The position numbers and the translations under genes are program-made. Below are positions 8,098 to 18,150 of a stretch of 64,000 bases of DNA, in pieces. Origin of the DNA: Mesorhizobium sp. (lineage in GTDB: Bacteria; Pseudomonadota; Alphaproteobacteria; Rhizobiales; Rhizobiaceae); assembly GCA_004020645.1 (NCBI GenBank), contig SAQL01000009.1:124001-188000 (forward strand), read 5' to 3'. The notes beneath the pieces were generated by a model. The model was not told the origin of the DNA. It ran no database searches and was given only the letters and a program-made list of their open reading frames with translations. Every line of letters begins with the position of its first letter. The first letter of the stretch is position 1.

Positions 8098-9894
8098 ATG
8101 CCGATCTACAGGGCGCCGGTCCAGGACACGCTGTTCGTGCTGAACGAGGTACTGAGCTACCAGCGCTATTCCAATCTTCCCGGATTTTCCGACGCGACGC
8201 CTGATGTGGTCGAGGCCATCCTCGCCGAGGGCGCCAAGCTCGCTGAAAATGTCATGCAGCCGCTGAACCGTGTCGGCGATATGCAAGGCTGCGCGCGCCA
8301 TGACGACGGTTCGGTGACGACGCCGAAAGGCTTCAAGGAGGCCTTCGACCAATACCGCGAAGGCGGCTGGATGGGGCTGGCCGCACCCGTCGAATTTGGC
8401 GGCCAGGGCCTGCCTTACGCGGTGCATACCGCCGTTTCCGAATATATGATTTCGGCCAACATGTCGCTGATGATGTATCCTGGCCTGACGCAGGGCGCGA
8501 TCGCGGCGATCATTACCCATGGCACCGAGGAGCAGAAGGCGATCTGGTTGCCGAAGCTGGTCGAGGGCGTCTGGACTGGCACCATGAACCTGACCGAGCC
8601 GCATTGCGGCACCGATCTCGGCCTGCTGCGCACCAAGGCGGTTCCCGACGGCGACGGCACCTACAGGATTTCAGGCCAGAAGATCTTCATCTCGGCCGGC
8701 GAGCACGACATGGCGGACAACATCGTCCACCTGGTGCTGGCCCGCATCGAGGGCGCACCGGAAGGCGTGAAGGGCCTTTCGCTGTTCATCGTGCCGAAGC
8801 TCAAGCTCGATGCATCCGGCAATCCGGGCGAGAAGAACACCGTCTCCTGCGGCTCGATCGAGGAGAAGATGGGCATCCATGGCAATTCGACCTGCGTGAT
8901 GAACTATGACGAGGCGCAAGGCGTGCTGCTCGGCGAGATCAATGGCGGCCTGAAGGCCATGTTCACGATGATGAACGAGGCTCGGCTCGGCGTCGGCCTG
9001 CAAGGGCTTTCTCTGTCGGAGGTCGCCTACCAGAATGCCGTGTCCTATGCCAAGGATCGCTTGCAGGGCCGCTCGCTGTCCGGGCCGAAGGCGCCGGACA
9101 AGAAGGCCGACCCGATCATCGTCCACCCCGATATCCGCCGCAGCCTGATGACCATGAAGGCCTTCAACGAGGCCGGCCGCGCGCTGGCGCTGTGGACGGC
9201 GATCAAGTCGGACATCGCGCACCGTGCCAGTGACGAAAACGACCGCCAGGCCGCCGACGACTACACCGGCCTGATGACGCCGGTGGTCAAGGGCGTGCTC
9301 ACCGACAAGGGTTTCGACCACGCGGTGATGGCGCAGCAAGTTTTCGGCGGCCACGGCTATATCGAAGAGCACGGCATGAGCCAGTTCGTGCGCGATGCTC
9401 GCATCGCTATGATCTACGAGGGCGCCAACGGCATCCAGGCACTCGACCTCGTCGGCCGCAAGCTGGCCTTGAATGGCGGCCGCGCCGTGCAGGCCTTCTT
9501 CAAGGAGGTTGGCGAGTTCTGCGAGGAGAACCGCACCGACGAGAAGATGGCGCCCTTTACCAAGGCGCTGAAGAAGGGCCTCAACGATCTGCAGGCGGCG
9601 ACGATGTGGCTGATGCAGAACGGCATGACCAAGCCCGACAACGCCGGTGCCGCCTCGACTGACTACATGCATCTCTTCGGTCTGGTGGCGCTGGGCTACA
9701 TGTGGGCGCAGATGGCCAAGGCAGCCGGGGCGAAATTGGCGAATGACGCCAATGGTTCTTCGGCCTTCCACGACAGCAAGCTGGTGACGGCGCGCTTCTT
9801 CATGGAGCGGATCATGCCGGAGACGTCGGCGCACCTCGCCCGCATCTCCAGCGGCGCAGACACGCTAATGGCGCTGCCGGCGGAAGCGTTCTAA
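8098..9894 (+). CDS. Acyl-CoA dehydrogenase with extended C-terminal domain (DmdC/FadE-like)
   Basis: This 598-residue flavoprotein belongs to the long acyl-CoA dehydrogenase group with an extra C-terminal domain (about residues 465-590), the architecture of 3-methylmercaptopropionyl-CoA dehydrogenase DmdC. FAD/substrate signatures are visible: [15 protein letters not shown] near 160, [14 protein letters not shown] near 420, and [16 protein letters not shown] near 440, where the Glu of YEG sits at the position of the medium-chain enzyme catalytic base. It introduces the alpha-beta double bond in acyl-CoA. DmdC itself acts in DMSP breakdown, but related enzymes take ordinary acyl-CoAs, so the substrate is open. 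It is the first gene of a four-gene beta-oxidation unit and has GGAGG upstream of the ATG. Confidence 0.85.
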   Translation: MPIYRAPVQDTLFVLNEVLSYQRYSNLPGFSDATPDVVEAILAEGAKLAENVMQPLNRVGDMQGCARHDDGSVTTPKGFKEAFDQYREGGWMGLAAPVEFGGQGLPYAVHTAVSEYMISANMSLMMYPGLTQGAIAAIITHGTEEQKAIWLPKLVEGVWTGTMNLTEPHCGTDLGLLRTKAVPDGDGTYRISGQKIFISAGEHDMADNIVHLVLARIEGAPEGVKGLSLFIVPKLKLDASGNPGEKNTVSCGSIEEKMGIHGNSTCVMNYDEAQGVLLGEINGGLKAMFTMMNEARLGVGLQGLSLSEVAYQNAVSYAKDRLQGRSLSGPKAPDKKADPIIVHPDIRRSLMTMKAFNEAGRALALWTAIKSDIAHRASDENDRQAADDYTGLMTPVVKGVLTDKGFDHAVMAQQVFGGHGYIEEHGMSQFVRDARIAMIYEGANGIQALDLVGRKLALNGGRAVQAFFKEVGEFCEENRTDEKMAPFTKALKKGLNDLQAATMWLMQNGMTKPDNAGAASTDYMHLFGLVALGYMWAQMAKAAGAKLANDANGSSAFHDSKLVTARFFMERIMPETSAHLARISSGADTLMALPAEAF

Positions 9895-9903
9895 GCTCGA
9901 CGT

Positions 9904-10112
9904 TCCCCTCCCCCTCGAGGGGAGGGTGGCCCGAAGGGCCGGGAGGGGTCCTGCGTGCAGTGCGCCGACCTCTATTCTGGTGACATGCCTTGGGAGGAGA
10001 ATAATCGCAATGCCGTGGCCTATGGCGCAGGTTGTAAAAGATAAGATTGAGCACGCCACCGGCGACCCCACCCGGCCGCTTCGCGGCCAACCTCCCCTCG
10101 AGGGGGAGGGGA
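9904..10112. repeat. Pair of inverted REP-like GC-rich palindromes
   Basis: Two related units of about 45 bp lie in inverted orientation between the first two genes of the acyl-CoA operon. The left unit (about 9904-9950) reads CCCTCCCCCTCGAGGGGAGG followed by a GGCCC-GAA-GGGCC hairpin. The right unit (about 10066-10112) is its reverse complement with some changes, including CGGCCGCTTCGCGGCCA and CCTCCCCTCGAGGGGGAGGG. The form is that of a BIME-type doublet, a dispersed repeat that can fold into a long hairpin in the operon transcript. Confidence 0.7.
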
Positions 10113-10134
10113 GCGTTCGCGCGGGAGAAATAGC

Positions 10135-11304
10135 ATGACCAACCCCGCCGAAATCCTCGGCCTCCCCAAACCCGCCTGGGCGGCGGACGAGGTGGGCATG
10201 CTCTACGACATGGCGCACCGCTTCATGTCGGAAGAGATCGCGCCGCGCTATGACGAGTTCGAGAAGAACGAGATGGTCGACCGCGAGAGCTGGCTGAAGG
10301 CAGGTGCGGCCGGTCTCCTCTGTGCCTCGATGCCGGAGGAATATGGCGGTTCGGGCGGGACATTCGCGCATGAGAGCGCCATCATCGAGGCGATCGGCCA
10401 TGTCGGCGTCGATGGTTTCGGCATCGGCCTGCATAATTCGATCGTCGCCCCTTACATCCTCCACTACGGCTCGGAGGAGCAGAAGAAGAAATGGCTGCCG
10501 AAACTGGCGACCGGCGAATTGATCGGCGCCATCGCCATGACCGAGCCCGGCGCCGGCTCCGACCTGCAGGGCGTCAAGACGCGAGCCGAGAAGGATGGCA
10601 ACCAATATAAGGTCAACGGCTCGAAGACTTTCATCACCAACGGCCAGCTCGCCAACTTCATCATAGTCGTCACCAAGACCGATCCGGAGAAGGGCGCCAA
10701 GGGCACTTCGCTGATCGTCGTCGAGACCGACGAGGTGGAAGGGTTCGAGCGCGGCCGCAACCTCGACAAGATCGGGCTCAAGGCGAACGACACGTCGGAA
10801 CTGTTCTTCAACGATATGCGCGTGCCGACCTCCAATCTGCTCGGCCACGAGGAAGGCCAGGGCTTCGTCCAATTGATGCAGCAATTGCCGCAGGAGCGGC
10901 TGCAGATCGGCACTGGCGCCATCGCCATGATCGAGCGGGCGCTGGCGCTGACCATCGACTACGTCAAGGAGCGCAAAGCCTTCGGCAAGGCGATTATCGA
11001 ATTCCAGAATACCCAGTTCAAGCTGGCCGAACTGAAGACCGAGGCGACCATCGGCCGGGTCTTCTACAATGACTGCGTCACCCGCCATATCAATGGTGGC
11101 CTCGACCCGGTGACGGCCTCGATGGCCAAATACTGGCTGTCAGACCTGCAGGGAAAAGTCGTTGACGAGTGCCTTCAATTGCATGGCGGCTATGGCTACA
11201 TGAATGAATATCCGATCGCGCGCATGTTCCGCGACGCCCGCGTCCAGCGCATCTACGGCGGCACCAACGAGATCATGAAATTGCTGATCGGGCGCTCTCT
11301 CTGA
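10135..11304 (+). CDS. Acyl-CoA dehydrogenase (long-chain/isovaleryl type)
   Basis: This 389-residue acyl-CoA dehydrogenase has the three usual regions: an N-terminal helical domain, a middle beta domain with AMTEPGAGSDLQGVKT near 136, and a C-terminal helical domain with LHGGYGYMNEYPIAR and IYGGTNEIMKLLIGRSL at the end. The medium-chain catalytic Glu of YEGT is Gly here (YGGT). A Glu at residue 254 in LPQERLQ sits where isovaleryl-CoA and long-chain enzymes carry theirs, as I remember the family. This points to a long-chain or branched-chain acyl-CoA substrate, in line with the LiuR-like regulator. It has GGAGAAATAGC before the ATG and a thiolase 30 bp downstream. Confidence 0.88.
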   Translation: MTNPAEILGLPKPAWAADEVGMLYDMAHRFMSEEIAPRYDEFEKNEMVDRESWLKAGAAGLLCASMPEEYGGSGGTFAHESAIIEAIGHVGVDGFGIGLHNSIVAPYILHYGSEEQKKKWLPKLATGELIGAIAMTEPGAGSDLQGVKTRAEKDGNQYKVNGSKTFITNGQLANFIIVVTKTDPEKGAKGTSLIVVETDEVEGFERGRNLDKIGLKANDTSELFFNDMRVPTSNLLGHEEGQGFVQLMQQLPQERLQIGTGAIAMIERALALTIDYVKERKAFGKAIIEFQNTQFKLAELKTEATIGRVFYNDCVTRHINGGLDPVTASMAKYWLSDLQGKVVDECLQLHGGYGYMNEYPIARMFRDARVQRIYGGTNEIMKLLIGRSL

Positions 11305-11334
11305 GAGACGTTCAGCAAACCAAGGAGCAAGAAA

Positions 11335-12543
11335 ATGGCCGAAGCTTATGTCTATGATGCCGTGCGCACGCCGCGCGGCAGGGGCAAGAAGGATGGCTCG
11401 CTGCACGAGGTGCCGGCGGTGCGGCTCGGCGCCAAGGTGCTCGAGGCGATCCGCGACCGCAATGGGCTGGATACCGGCACCGTCGACGACATCATCTTCG
11501 GTTGCGTCGACCCGGTCGGCGAGGCGGGGTCTGTCATTCCGCGCGCCGCCGCCTTCGAGGCGGGCTACGACACGAAAGCGCCCGGCATGCAGATCTCGCG
11601 CTTCTGCGCCTCTGGCCTGGATGCCATCAATTTCGGCGCAGCCAAAATTGCGCAAGGTGCCGACGAGATTGTCATCGCCGGCGGCGTCGAATCGATGTCG
11701 CGCGTCGGCATGGGCGCATCCGGTGGCGCCTGGTTCATGGACCCCTCGGTTGGCCTGCCGGGCTGGTTCGTGCCGCAAGGCATCTCGGCCGACCTGATCG
11801 CCACTAAATACGGCTTTTCGCGCGACGACGTCGACGCCTATGCGGTCGAGAGCCAGAAGCGTGCTGCCAAAGCCTGGGGCGAGGGCCACTTCAAGAAATC
11901 GGTGATCTCCATCAAGGATCAGAACGGCCTGACCATCCTCGACCACGATGAGCACATGCGGCCCGCGACCGATATGCAGTCGCTGGCGGCACTCAACCCA
12001 TCTTTCGTCATGCCCGGCGAAATGGGCGGCTTCGATGCCGTCGCGGTCCAGAAGCATCCCGAGGTGGAAGAGGTCAACCACGTCCACCACGCCGGCAATT
12101 CGTCCGGCATCGTCGACGGCGCGGCGGCCGTTCTGCTCGGCTCGAAGAAGGCTGGAAAGACGATCGGCCTGAAGCCGCGCGCGCGCATCCGTGCATTCGC
12201 CAATATCGGTTCGGAACCGGTGCTGATGCTGACCGGTCCGGTAGACGTGACCGAGAAGCTGCTGAAGCGCGCCAGGATGAAGCTGTCGGACATCGATCTG
12301 TTCGAGCTCAACGAGGCTTTCGCCTCGGTGGTGCTGCGCTACATGCAGGCTTTCGATATTTCGCACGACAGGATCAACGTCAATGGCGGCGCCATCGCCA
12401 TGGGTCATCCGCTCGGCGCCACAGGTGCGATGATCTTCGGAACGGTGCTGGACGAACTTGAGCGTCGCGACCTCGATACCGCGCTAGTGACGCTCTGCAT
12501 CGGCGCCGGCATGGGCACCGCAACGATCATCGAACGCGTCTGA
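11335..12543 (+). CDS. Acetyl-CoA C-acyltransferase (thiolase)
   Basis: This 402-residue thiolase performs the last, thiolytic step of beta-oxidation. The nucleophile Cys is in [11 protein letters not shown] near residue 88. The second signature, [17 protein letters not shown] near 345, has the catalytic His, and the C-terminal Cys loop is [15 protein letters not shown]. The order acyl-CoA dehydrogenase - thiolase - multifunctional FadB supports a degradative (FadA-type) rather than polyhydroxybutyrate role. The start has AAGGAGCAAGAAA in front, and the gene ends 14 bp before the fadB-like gene, so the two are co-translated or nearly so. Confidence 0.9.
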   Translation: MAEAYVYDAVRTPRGRGKKDGSLHEVPAVRLGAKVLEAIRDRNGLDTGTVDDIIFGCVDPVGEAGSVIPRAAAFEAGYDTKAPGMQISRFCASGLDAINFGAAKIAQGADEIVIAGGVESMSRVGMGASGGAWFMDPSVGLPGWFVPQGISADLIATKYGFSRDDVDAYAVESQKRAAKAWGEGHFKKSVISIKDQNGLTILDHDEHMRPATDMQSLAALNPSFVMPGEMGGFDAVAVQKHPEVEEVNHVHHAGNSSGIVDGAAAVLLGSKKAGKTIGLKPRARIRAFANIGSEPVLMLTGPVDVTEKLLKRARMKLSDIDLFELNEAFASVVLRYMQAFDISHDRINVNGGAIAMGHPLGATGAMIFGTVLDELERRDLDTALVTLCIGAGMGTATIIERV

Positions 12544-12557
12544 CGGGAGAGAGACCG

Positions 12558-14777
12558 ATGAGCTACACCAATTTCACCCTCGACATTGACGCCGATGGCA
12601 TCGCGCTGATCACCTGGGATATGCCCGACCGGTCGATGAACGTTTTCACCGAAGAGGCGATGCTGGAGCTGAATTCCATCGTCGACAAGGTTGCGAGCGA
12701 TGCAGCAATCAAAGGCGCGGTCATCACCTCCGGTAAGGATACGTTTTCCGGCGGTGCAGACATCACCATGCTGCAGAAGATGCTGTCGAAGTTCGCAGCC
12801 GACAAAGCCAAGGACCTGGACAAGGCGACCAAGGCGCTGTTCGAAAATGCCGGTTATATGACCGGCCTGTTCCGCAAGCTGGAAACCTCAGGCAAGCCAT
12901 GGGTGTCGGCGATCAACGGCACCTGCATGGGCGGTGCGTTCGAGCTGTCGCTCGCTTGCCATGGTCGTGTCGCGGCCGATTCCGACAAGGTCAGGATGGC
13001 GCTCCCCGAAGTGAAGATCGGCATCTTCCCAGGCGCCGGCGGCACCCAGCGCGTACCGCGGCTGACCGACCAGCAGCAGGCGCTGCAGATGCTGACATCC
13101 GGCCAGACGCTGTCGCCGCAGAAGGCCAAGTCGATGGGCCTGATCCACGAGATCGCCGAGCCGCAAAAGCTGGTCGAGACCGCCAAGGCCATGATCAAGA
13201 ATGGCTTGAAGCCGGTGGCGCCGTGGGACGAGAAGGGCTTCAAGCTGCCCGGCGGCCCGATCTATTCGGTGGCCGGCGCCAATCTGTGGCCACCGGCGAT
13301 CGCCATCCTGCGTCGCGAGACCTATGGCAACTATCCTGCCGCCGCCGCCATCCTGAAATGCGTCTATGAAGGCCTGCTGGTGCCGTTCGACACCGCTTTG
13401 CGCATCGAGCAGCGCTATTTCACCGAGATCATGCAGACAAGAGAAGCGGCGGCGATGATCCGCTCGCTGTTCGTGTCGCTGCAGGAGCTGAACAAGGGTG
13501 CGCGCCGCCCGGCCGGCGTGCCGGAAACCAAGTTCAAGAAGATCGGCGTGCTCGGCGCCGGTTTCATGGGCGCCGGCATCGCCTATGTTACGGCCAAGGC
13601 CGGCATTCCGGTGGTGCTGCTCGACCGCGACATGGAAGCTGCCGCCAAGGGCAAGGCGCATTCGGACAGCCTGATCTCGGATCAGGTCAGGAAGGGCCGC
13701 GCCAGGCCGGAGGACAAGGACAGGTTGCTGTCGCTGATCACGCCGACGGCCGACTATGCCGACCTCGCAGGCTGCGACCTGGTGATCGAGGCGGTGTTCG
13801 AGGATTCGGGCGTCAAGAAGGACGCGACCGAAAAGGCGGAGCCCATGCTGAAGCCGGCGGCGGTCTTCGCGTCGAATACGTCCACCATCCCGATCACGTC
13901 GCTGGCGAAGAATTCGGCGCGGCCGAAGAATTTCATCGGCATCCATTTCTTCTCGCCGGTCGACAAGATGATGCTGGTCGAGATCATTTTGGGCAAGAAG
14001 ACGGGCGACAAGGCGCTGGCCACCGCGATCGACTTCGTCCGCGCCATCAAGAAGACGCCGATCGTCGTCAACGACACGCGCGGCTTCTACGTCAACCGCT
14101 GCGTGCTGCGCTATATGTCGGAAGCCTACAAGATGCTCATCGAGGGCGTTCCGGCGCCGATAATCGAGAATGCGGCGAAGGCCGCCGGCATGCCGGTCGG
14201 TCCTTTGGCGCTCACGGATGAAACGGCGATCGACCTCGCGCAGAAGATCATGAAGCAGACCCTGCGCGATCTCGGTGAAAGCGCGGTCGACCCGAAGCAG
14301 ATGGCGCTGATCAACACGCTGGTCGATACTCATGGCCGCTTTGGCCGCAAGAACGGCAAGGGTTTTTACGATTATCCGCAAAAGCCTGCCAAGAAGAAGT
14401 TGTGGCCGGGCCTGAAGGATCTCTATCCGCAGTTGGCGCCTGAAAGGGTCGACTATGAGGAACTGAAGCAGCGGCTCCTGGTCACCATTGCAGTGGAGGC
14501 GGCCCGGGTGATGGAGGAGGGCATCGTCACCGATCCGCGCGAAGCCGATGTCGGCTCGATCCTCGCCTTCGGCTTCGCGCCCTTTACCGGCGGCGTGCTG
14601 TCCTACATCGACGGCATCGGCGCAAAGAAATTCGTCAAGATCGCCAAGGGTCTGCAGAAGAAGTACGGCGCCGAGTTCAAGGCGCCGAAGCTCCTGCTCG
14701 ACATGGCGGAGAAGGGCGAGACTTTTTACGAACGCTTCGACCCCTATGCCAGGAGAGAGGCCAAGAAGGCGGCGTGA
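12558..14777 (+). CDS. fadB: Multifunctional enoyl-CoA hydratase / 3-hydroxyacyl-CoA dehydrogenase (FadB/FadJ type)
   Basis: This 739-residue fusion carries the middle two steps of beta-oxidation. The N-terminal crotonase domain (about 1-190) has SGGADI for the oxyanion hole and [19 protein letters not shown], with the catalytic Glu of the GGAFE motif, and [17 protein letters not shown] with the second Glu. The Rossmann domain begins near residue 327 with [21 protein letters not shown], followed by the NAD-dependent dehydrogenase region ([23 protein letters not shown]) and the C-terminal 3HCDH domain. It is the last gene of the acyl-CoA operon. Its TGA stop codon lies exactly in the 3-base loop of a perfect 14 bp inverted repeat. 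Confidence 0.92.
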   Translation: MSYTNFTLDIDADGIALITWDMPDRSMNVFTEEAMLELNSIVDKVASDAAIKGAVITSGKDTFSGGADITMLQKMLSKFAADKAKDLDKATKALFENAGYMTGLFRKLETSGKPWVSAINGTCMGGAFELSLACHGRVAADSDKVRMALPEVKIGIFPGAGGTQRVPRLTDQQQALQMLTSGQTLSPQKAKSMGLIHEIAEPQKLVETAKAMIKNGLKPVAPWDEKGFKLPGGPIYSVAGANLWPPAIAILRRETYGNYPAAAAILKCVYEGLLVPFDTALRIEQRYFTEIMQTREAAAMIRSLFVSLQELNKGARRPAGVPETKFKKIGVLGAGFMGAGIAYVTAKAGIPVVLLDRDMEAAAKGKAHSDSLISDQVRKGRARPEDKDRLLSLITPTADYADLAGCDLVIEAVFEDSGVKKDATEKAEPMLKPAAVFASNTSTIPITSLAKNSARPKNFIGIHFFSPVDKMMLVEIILGKKTGDKALATAIDFVRAIKKTPIVVNDTRGFYVNRCVLRYMSEAYKMLIEGVPAPIIENAAKAAGMPVGPLALTDETAIDLAQKIMKQTLRDLGESAVDPKQMALINTLVDTHGRFGRKNGKGFYDYPQKPAKKKLWPGLKDLYPQLAPERVDYEELKQRLLVTIAVEAARVMEEGIVTDPREADVGSILAFGFAPFTGGVLSYIDGIGAKKFVKIAKGLQKKYGAEFKAPKLLLDMAEKGETFYERFDPYARREAKKAA

Positions 14778-14791
14778 CGCCGCCTTCTTGG
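14761..14791 (+). terminator. Hairpin with the fadB stop codon in its loop
   Basis: A perfect 14+14 bp inverted repeat (CCAAGAAGGCGGCG / CGCCGCCTTCTTGG) encloses the bases TGA, which are the fadB stop codon (14775-14777). No T-run follows, so it is not a standard intrinsic terminator. It may stop polymerase with Rho, protect the operon 3' end, or act when ribosomes terminate. Confidence 0.6.
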
Positions 14792-14815
14792 TGGACAAGA
14801 TCGCGGCCACCGGTT

Positions 14816-14844
14816 AGAACAGAGAAGGTATTTTTTCCTGTTCT
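14816..14844. promoter_or_regulatory. Candidate operator upstream of the S24-type regulator
   Basis: The perfect 7 bp arms AGAACAG and CTGTTCT are separated by 15 bases and lie 15 bp before the GTG start of the S24-family regulator. The position suits autorepression. It does not match the alphaproteobacterial SOS box GTTC-N7-GTTC. Confidence 0.4.
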
Positions 14845-14858
14845 GAAGGAGAGCAAAA

Positions 14859-15509
14859 GTGCTCTCGCATGACCGCGTATGGGCCGCAATCGATGCTCTC
14901 GCCGAGCGTTATTCGCTCTCGGCCTCGGGGCTGGCGAAGCGTGCGGGCCTCGATTCGACCGCGTTCAACAAGTCGAAGCGGCTGTCCTCGGACGGGCGGC
15001 CGCGCTGGCCGTCGACCGAATCGCTGGCCAAGATCATCGAGGCGACGGGCGCCTCGCTCGACGAATTCACGGGACTGGTCGAAGGCCGGGGCAAGCCCGG
15101 CCCCGGACGCCTGCCCGCACAGAGGTCTTCGGTGCCGCTGCTCGGCTTCGCCCAGGCCGGCGCCGGCGGTTTCTTCGATGATGCCGGCTTTCCGGCGGGG
15201 CAGGGCTGGGACCTGATCGAGCTTCCGGCACAGGCGACCGGAACCTCCTATGCGCTCCAGGTCCAGGGCGATTCCATGCTGCCGCTCTACCGCAACGGCG
15301 ACGTGCTGATCGTCGAGCCGGGCGCTGCCACCCGCAAGGGCGATCGGGTCGTCGTCAAGACCAATGCCGGCGAGGTCATGGCCAAGGTGCTGGACCGTCA
15401 GACGGCGAAGTCGATCATGCTGGTCTCGCTCAATCCCGATCACCCGGATCGCGACATCCCCATGCGAGATGTCGAATGGGTGGCGCGGATTGTCTGGGCA
15501 AGCCAGTAA
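14859..15509 (+). CDS. S24 family (LexA/CI-like) helix-turn-helix regulator
   Basis: This 216-residue protein starts at GTG 14859, preceded by GAAGGAGAG. It joins an N-terminal HTH region (about 1-75; YSLSASGLAKRAGLDSTAFNKSKR) to a C-terminal peptidase S24 domain (about 120-210). The catalytic Ser is in QVQGDSMLPLYRNGD and the Lys partner in DRVVVKTNAGEVMAKVL, as in LexA and phage CI repressors that self-cleave. No cleavage-site Ala-Gly dipeptide can be assigned with certainty; AGAGGFF near residue 106 is a candidate. Single chromosomal copies of this type are common in Rhizobiales outside prophages, and no phage genes are near. The next gene begins 9 bp downstream. Confidence 0.8.
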   Translation: MLSHDRVWAAIDALAERYSLSASGLAKRAGLDSTAFNKSKRLSSDGRPRWPSTESLAKIIEATGASLDEFTGLVEGRGKPGPGRLPAQRSSVPLLGFAQAGAGGFFDDAGFPAGQGWDLIELPAQATGTSYALQVQGDSMLPLYRNGDVLIVEPGAATRKGDRVVVKTNAGEVMAKVLDRQTAKSIMLVSLNPDHPDRDIPMRDVEWVARIVWASQ

Positions 15510-15518
15510 GAGCCGCCG

Positions 15519-16367
15519 GTGCGCCCGCTTCATGTAGCCGCTGCGGTGTTGACGATCCTGGTGATGGGGGCCGCGATCGCCGCCGGCGGCCGCGCTGTGC
15601 TGCACGGCGAAAACGGCCGTGTCGCAGCTCGAGCGCAGGCCGGCATGGCGGCGCAATCCGAAGCGCCTGCCACATCAGCGATCCCGCGACCCAAGGCGGC
15701 GAGGCCGGAGGCGCATTCCAGGGCCATCGATCCCGAGGTCGTCGCGCCGCCGCAGCTTCAACCCGAAGAGCTTGAACGGGTCGAGCCGCGCGCGCCGCTG
15801 AGTGATCTGGCTCTGGCCAGACCGCCCAAATCGAAAATGCCCGACGACTGGAACGGGACAAAACTATTCCAGCCGATTGCAACTGCCGCCGGTGTGATCC
15901 AGGCCAAGGGCTACTCGGTCGCGGTTTCGGGTATCGACATCGTCAGGCAGGACGAGACTTGCGCCGACGGCGGCAAATCCTGGACGTGCGGCAGCCGGGC
16001 GCGAACGGCGTTCCGTGCTTTCCTGCGCGGCCGGGCGGTGGTTTGCGCGGTGCCGCCCGAAGGCGGCCGCGACCTGATCGCCGCTGAATGCCGCGTTGGC
16101 AACCAGGATGTCGGTCAGTGGTTGATCGAAAAGGGCTGGGCGCGCGCAGCCGAGGGTGGCCCTTACGTCGAGGCCGGCGAGAAGGCGCGTACGGCGAGGA
16201 AGGGCATTTTCGGGCCGGCGCCCAGTCTCTCCGGCCTGCCTTCGGCACCAGCCCCTGTCGCGGCAGCGCAGCCGACGCAGCCGATTCTCGATCCGTCGGC
16301 GACGGCTACGCCGCCAACCGAGACGACGGCTACGCCGCCAGCTGACCAGCCAGCGCCTTCTGAATGA
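15519..16367 (+). CDS. Exported thermonuclease-fold (SNase-like) protein
   Basis: This 282-residue protein starts at GTG 15519, 9 bp after the preceding stop, and has an N-terminal signal or anchor helix ([20 protein letters not shown]). A Pro/Ala-rich spacer follows. The SNase-like domain spans about residues 120-230, with [36 protein letters not shown] and [11 protein letters not shown]; the tail is low-complexity Pro/Thr/Ala. Staphylococcal nuclease catalytic Arg/Glu residues are not clearly preserved, so catalysis is doubtful. It is probably a periplasmic or membrane-tethered protein. Its last 38 bases overlap the end of the convergent lysK gene. Confidence 0.7.
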   Translation: MRPLHVAAAVLTILVMGAAIAAGGRAVLHGENGRVAARAQAGMAAQSEAPATSAIPRPKAARPEAHSRAIDPEVVAPPQLQPEELERVEPRAPLSDLALARPPKSKMPDDWNGTKLFQPIATAAGVIQAKGYSVAVSGIDIVRQDETCADGGKSWTCGSRARTAFRAFLRGRAVVCAVPPEGGRDLIAAECRVGNQDVGQWLIEKGWARAAEGGPYVEAGEKARTARKGIFGPAPSLSGLPSAPAPVAAAQPTQPILDPSATATPPTETTATPPADQPAPSE

Positions 16368-17979
16368 GCGCGCGCGTTTCTGCGATGCCGTAGAGCGCGG
16401 CGAAGGAACCGAAGCGCGGGCCGCGCTCCTGTCCGATCAGCACCTGGTAGATCATTTGGAAGAAGGCGACGGAGACGCCCGGTCCGCCTTCCGGGCTCTG
16501 CTTCGAATGGTCCTGATAGCGTTCGATCTTGCGCGCAACGTTGAGGGCGGCATTCTGGATCACCTCGCCATTGGCATCTGGCGGCAACGCGGCGAGCGCC
16601 TCGGAGAGTTTCGTCAGCGCCTCGCGCTCGACCGCGTCGGCGGCCCGGTACACCTTAGCCGGCTTCACGAAATCGTCGAAATAGCGGATCGCATACTCGG
16701 CCAGCCGGTCGAGCTCGGGATGGGTCTTCGGCGTCACGCCTGATGTGTGGCGCGAAATGAACCCCCACAGCACGTCCTTGTTCTGGGCGTTCGAGGCACT
16801 GACCAGATTGAGCAGCAGCGCGAACGACACCGGCAGGTCGACGACAGGCGGGTTACCATCATGCATGTGCCAGACGGGATTTCCCAGCCGCTCCTTCCAC
16901 TCCTGCCGGCGATAGGCGGACAGAAAGGCGTAATACTCGTCCACCGCCTTCGGAATGACGTCGAAATAGAGCTTCTTGGCCTGCCGCGGCCGCTGGTACA
17001 TGTAGAGCTCGAGGCTTTCGGTCGGCGCGTAGGTCAGCCACTCGTCTATGGTCAGTCCGTTGCCCTTCGACTTCGAAATCTTCTGGCCGTTCTCGTCCAG
17101 GAACAGCTCATAGACGAAATGCTCGGGCGCGCGCCCGCCCAGGATATTGCAGATACGGTCGTAGATCACCGCATTCGTCTGGTGGTCTTTGCCGAACATT
17201 TCGAAATCGACGCCGAGCGCCGCCCAGCGCATGCCGAAATCCGGCTTCCACTGCAGCTTCACCCTGCCGCCGGTTATGGGCAGCGTGGTCTCGGTGCCGT
17301 CATCATCGAAGGTGATAGTGCCGGCCTTGGCGTCGACATGCTTCATGGGGACGTAAAGCACGCGGCCACTTTTGGGGGAAATCGGCAAGAACGGACTGTA
17401 GGTCGCCTGGCGCTCCTCTCCGAGCGTCGGCAGCATCACGTCCATAATCTTGTCGAAACGTTCGGCAGCACGCAGCAGAACGTCGTCGAAACGGCCAGCC
17501 TTGTAGTATTCCGTCGCGCTGGCGAACTCGTAATCGAAGCCGAACGTGTCCAGGAAACGGCAAAGCATTGCGTTGTTGTGGTCTGCGAAGCTCGTATAGT
17601 CGCCGCCGAAAGGATTGGGGACGGACGAGAGCGGCTTGTGCAGGTGCGGCTCGAGTGCGGCGCGATCGGGGACGTTGTCCGGAATCTTGCGCATGCCGTC
17701 CATGTCGTCGGAAAAGCACAATATCTTGGTCTTGACCGTGTCCCGGGTGAGGACGCGGAAGGCATGGCGCACCATCGAGGTGCGTGCGACCTCGCCGAAA
17801 GTACCGATGTGCGGCAGCCCCGACGGACCGTAGCCGGTCTCAAACAGTACGGTCTCGGGAAAGTCAGTGCCTTTGTAGCGCTCGACGATCTTCCTGGCTT
17901 CCTCGAACGGCCACGCCTTGCTTTCGGCCGCTGCCGCAAGCACCTCGGGATTGAGATCGATGATGTTTGATCCCGCCAT
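16330..17979 (-). CDS. lysK: Lysine--tRNA ligase, class I
   Basis: This 549-residue class I lysyl-tRNA synthetase, the archaeal-type enzyme used by many alphaproteobacteria instead of class II LysRS, charges tRNA-Lys in the cytoplasm. The HIGH-like motif is [17 protein letters not shown] and the KMSKS-like motif is [14 protein letters not shown]. Length and the C-terminal helical region fit the family. I chose the ATG at 17979 ([12 protein letters not shown]); a start 10 codons upstream at 18009 is also open. The 3' end overlaps the convergent SNase-like gene by 38 bp. No class II lysS is visible in the window. Confidence 0.92.
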   Translation of the reverse strand: MAGSNIIDLNPEVLAAAAESKAWPFEEARKIVERYKGTDFPETVLFETGYGPSGLPHIGTFGEVARTSMVRHAFRVLTRDTVKTKILCFSDDMDGMRKIPDNVPDRAALEPHLHKPLSSVPNPFGGDYTSFADHNNAMLCRFLDTFGFDYEFASATEYYKAGRFDDVLLRAAERFDKIMDVMLPTLGEERQATYSPFLPISPKSGRVLYVPMKHVDAKAGTITFDDDGTETTLPITGGRVKLQWKPDFGMRWAALGVDFEMFGKDHQTNAVIYDRICNILGGRAPEHFVYELFLDENGQKISKSKGNGLTIDEWLTYAPTESLELYMYQRPRQAKKLYFDVIPKAVDEYYAFLSAYRRQEWKERLGNPVWHMHDGNPPVVDLPVSFALLLNLVSASNAQNKDVLWGFISRHTSGVTPKTHPELDRLAEYAIRYFDDFVKPAKVYRAADAVEREALTKLSEALAALPPDANGEVIQNAALNVARKIERYQDHSKQSPEGGPGVSVAFFQMIYQVLIGQERGPRFGSFAALYGIAETRALIQKALAGQLAA

Positions 17980-18150
17980 GTCACTGTTTTCCAAGTTATT
18001 CGCCGGCATCGCCGCAAAAGGGGGCCGGAAGAGGTTTTTTTCAACCGGTCTCTAGGCGTGCCTGCCGTGGGCGTCAACGATCGCGGCTCTTTTTCCTTGC
18101 GGCCTCGGTGCCGCATTCCTAACTTCGGAGCCCGTTTGAGGAGTTTTTAA

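Noticed and set aside
12888..14810. A 640-codon reverse-strand frame across fadB
   Set aside because: It mirrors the fadB reading frame and has composition typical of antisense shadows (His, Arg, Gln rich).
14816..14844. SOS box upstream of the S24 regulator
   Set aside because: The arms are AGAACAG/CTGTTCT with 15 bp spacing, which does not fit GTTC-N7-GTTC.
14859..15509. Prophage repressor marking a prophage
   Set aside because: No integrase, structural or lysis genes are near, and the neighbours are core genes.
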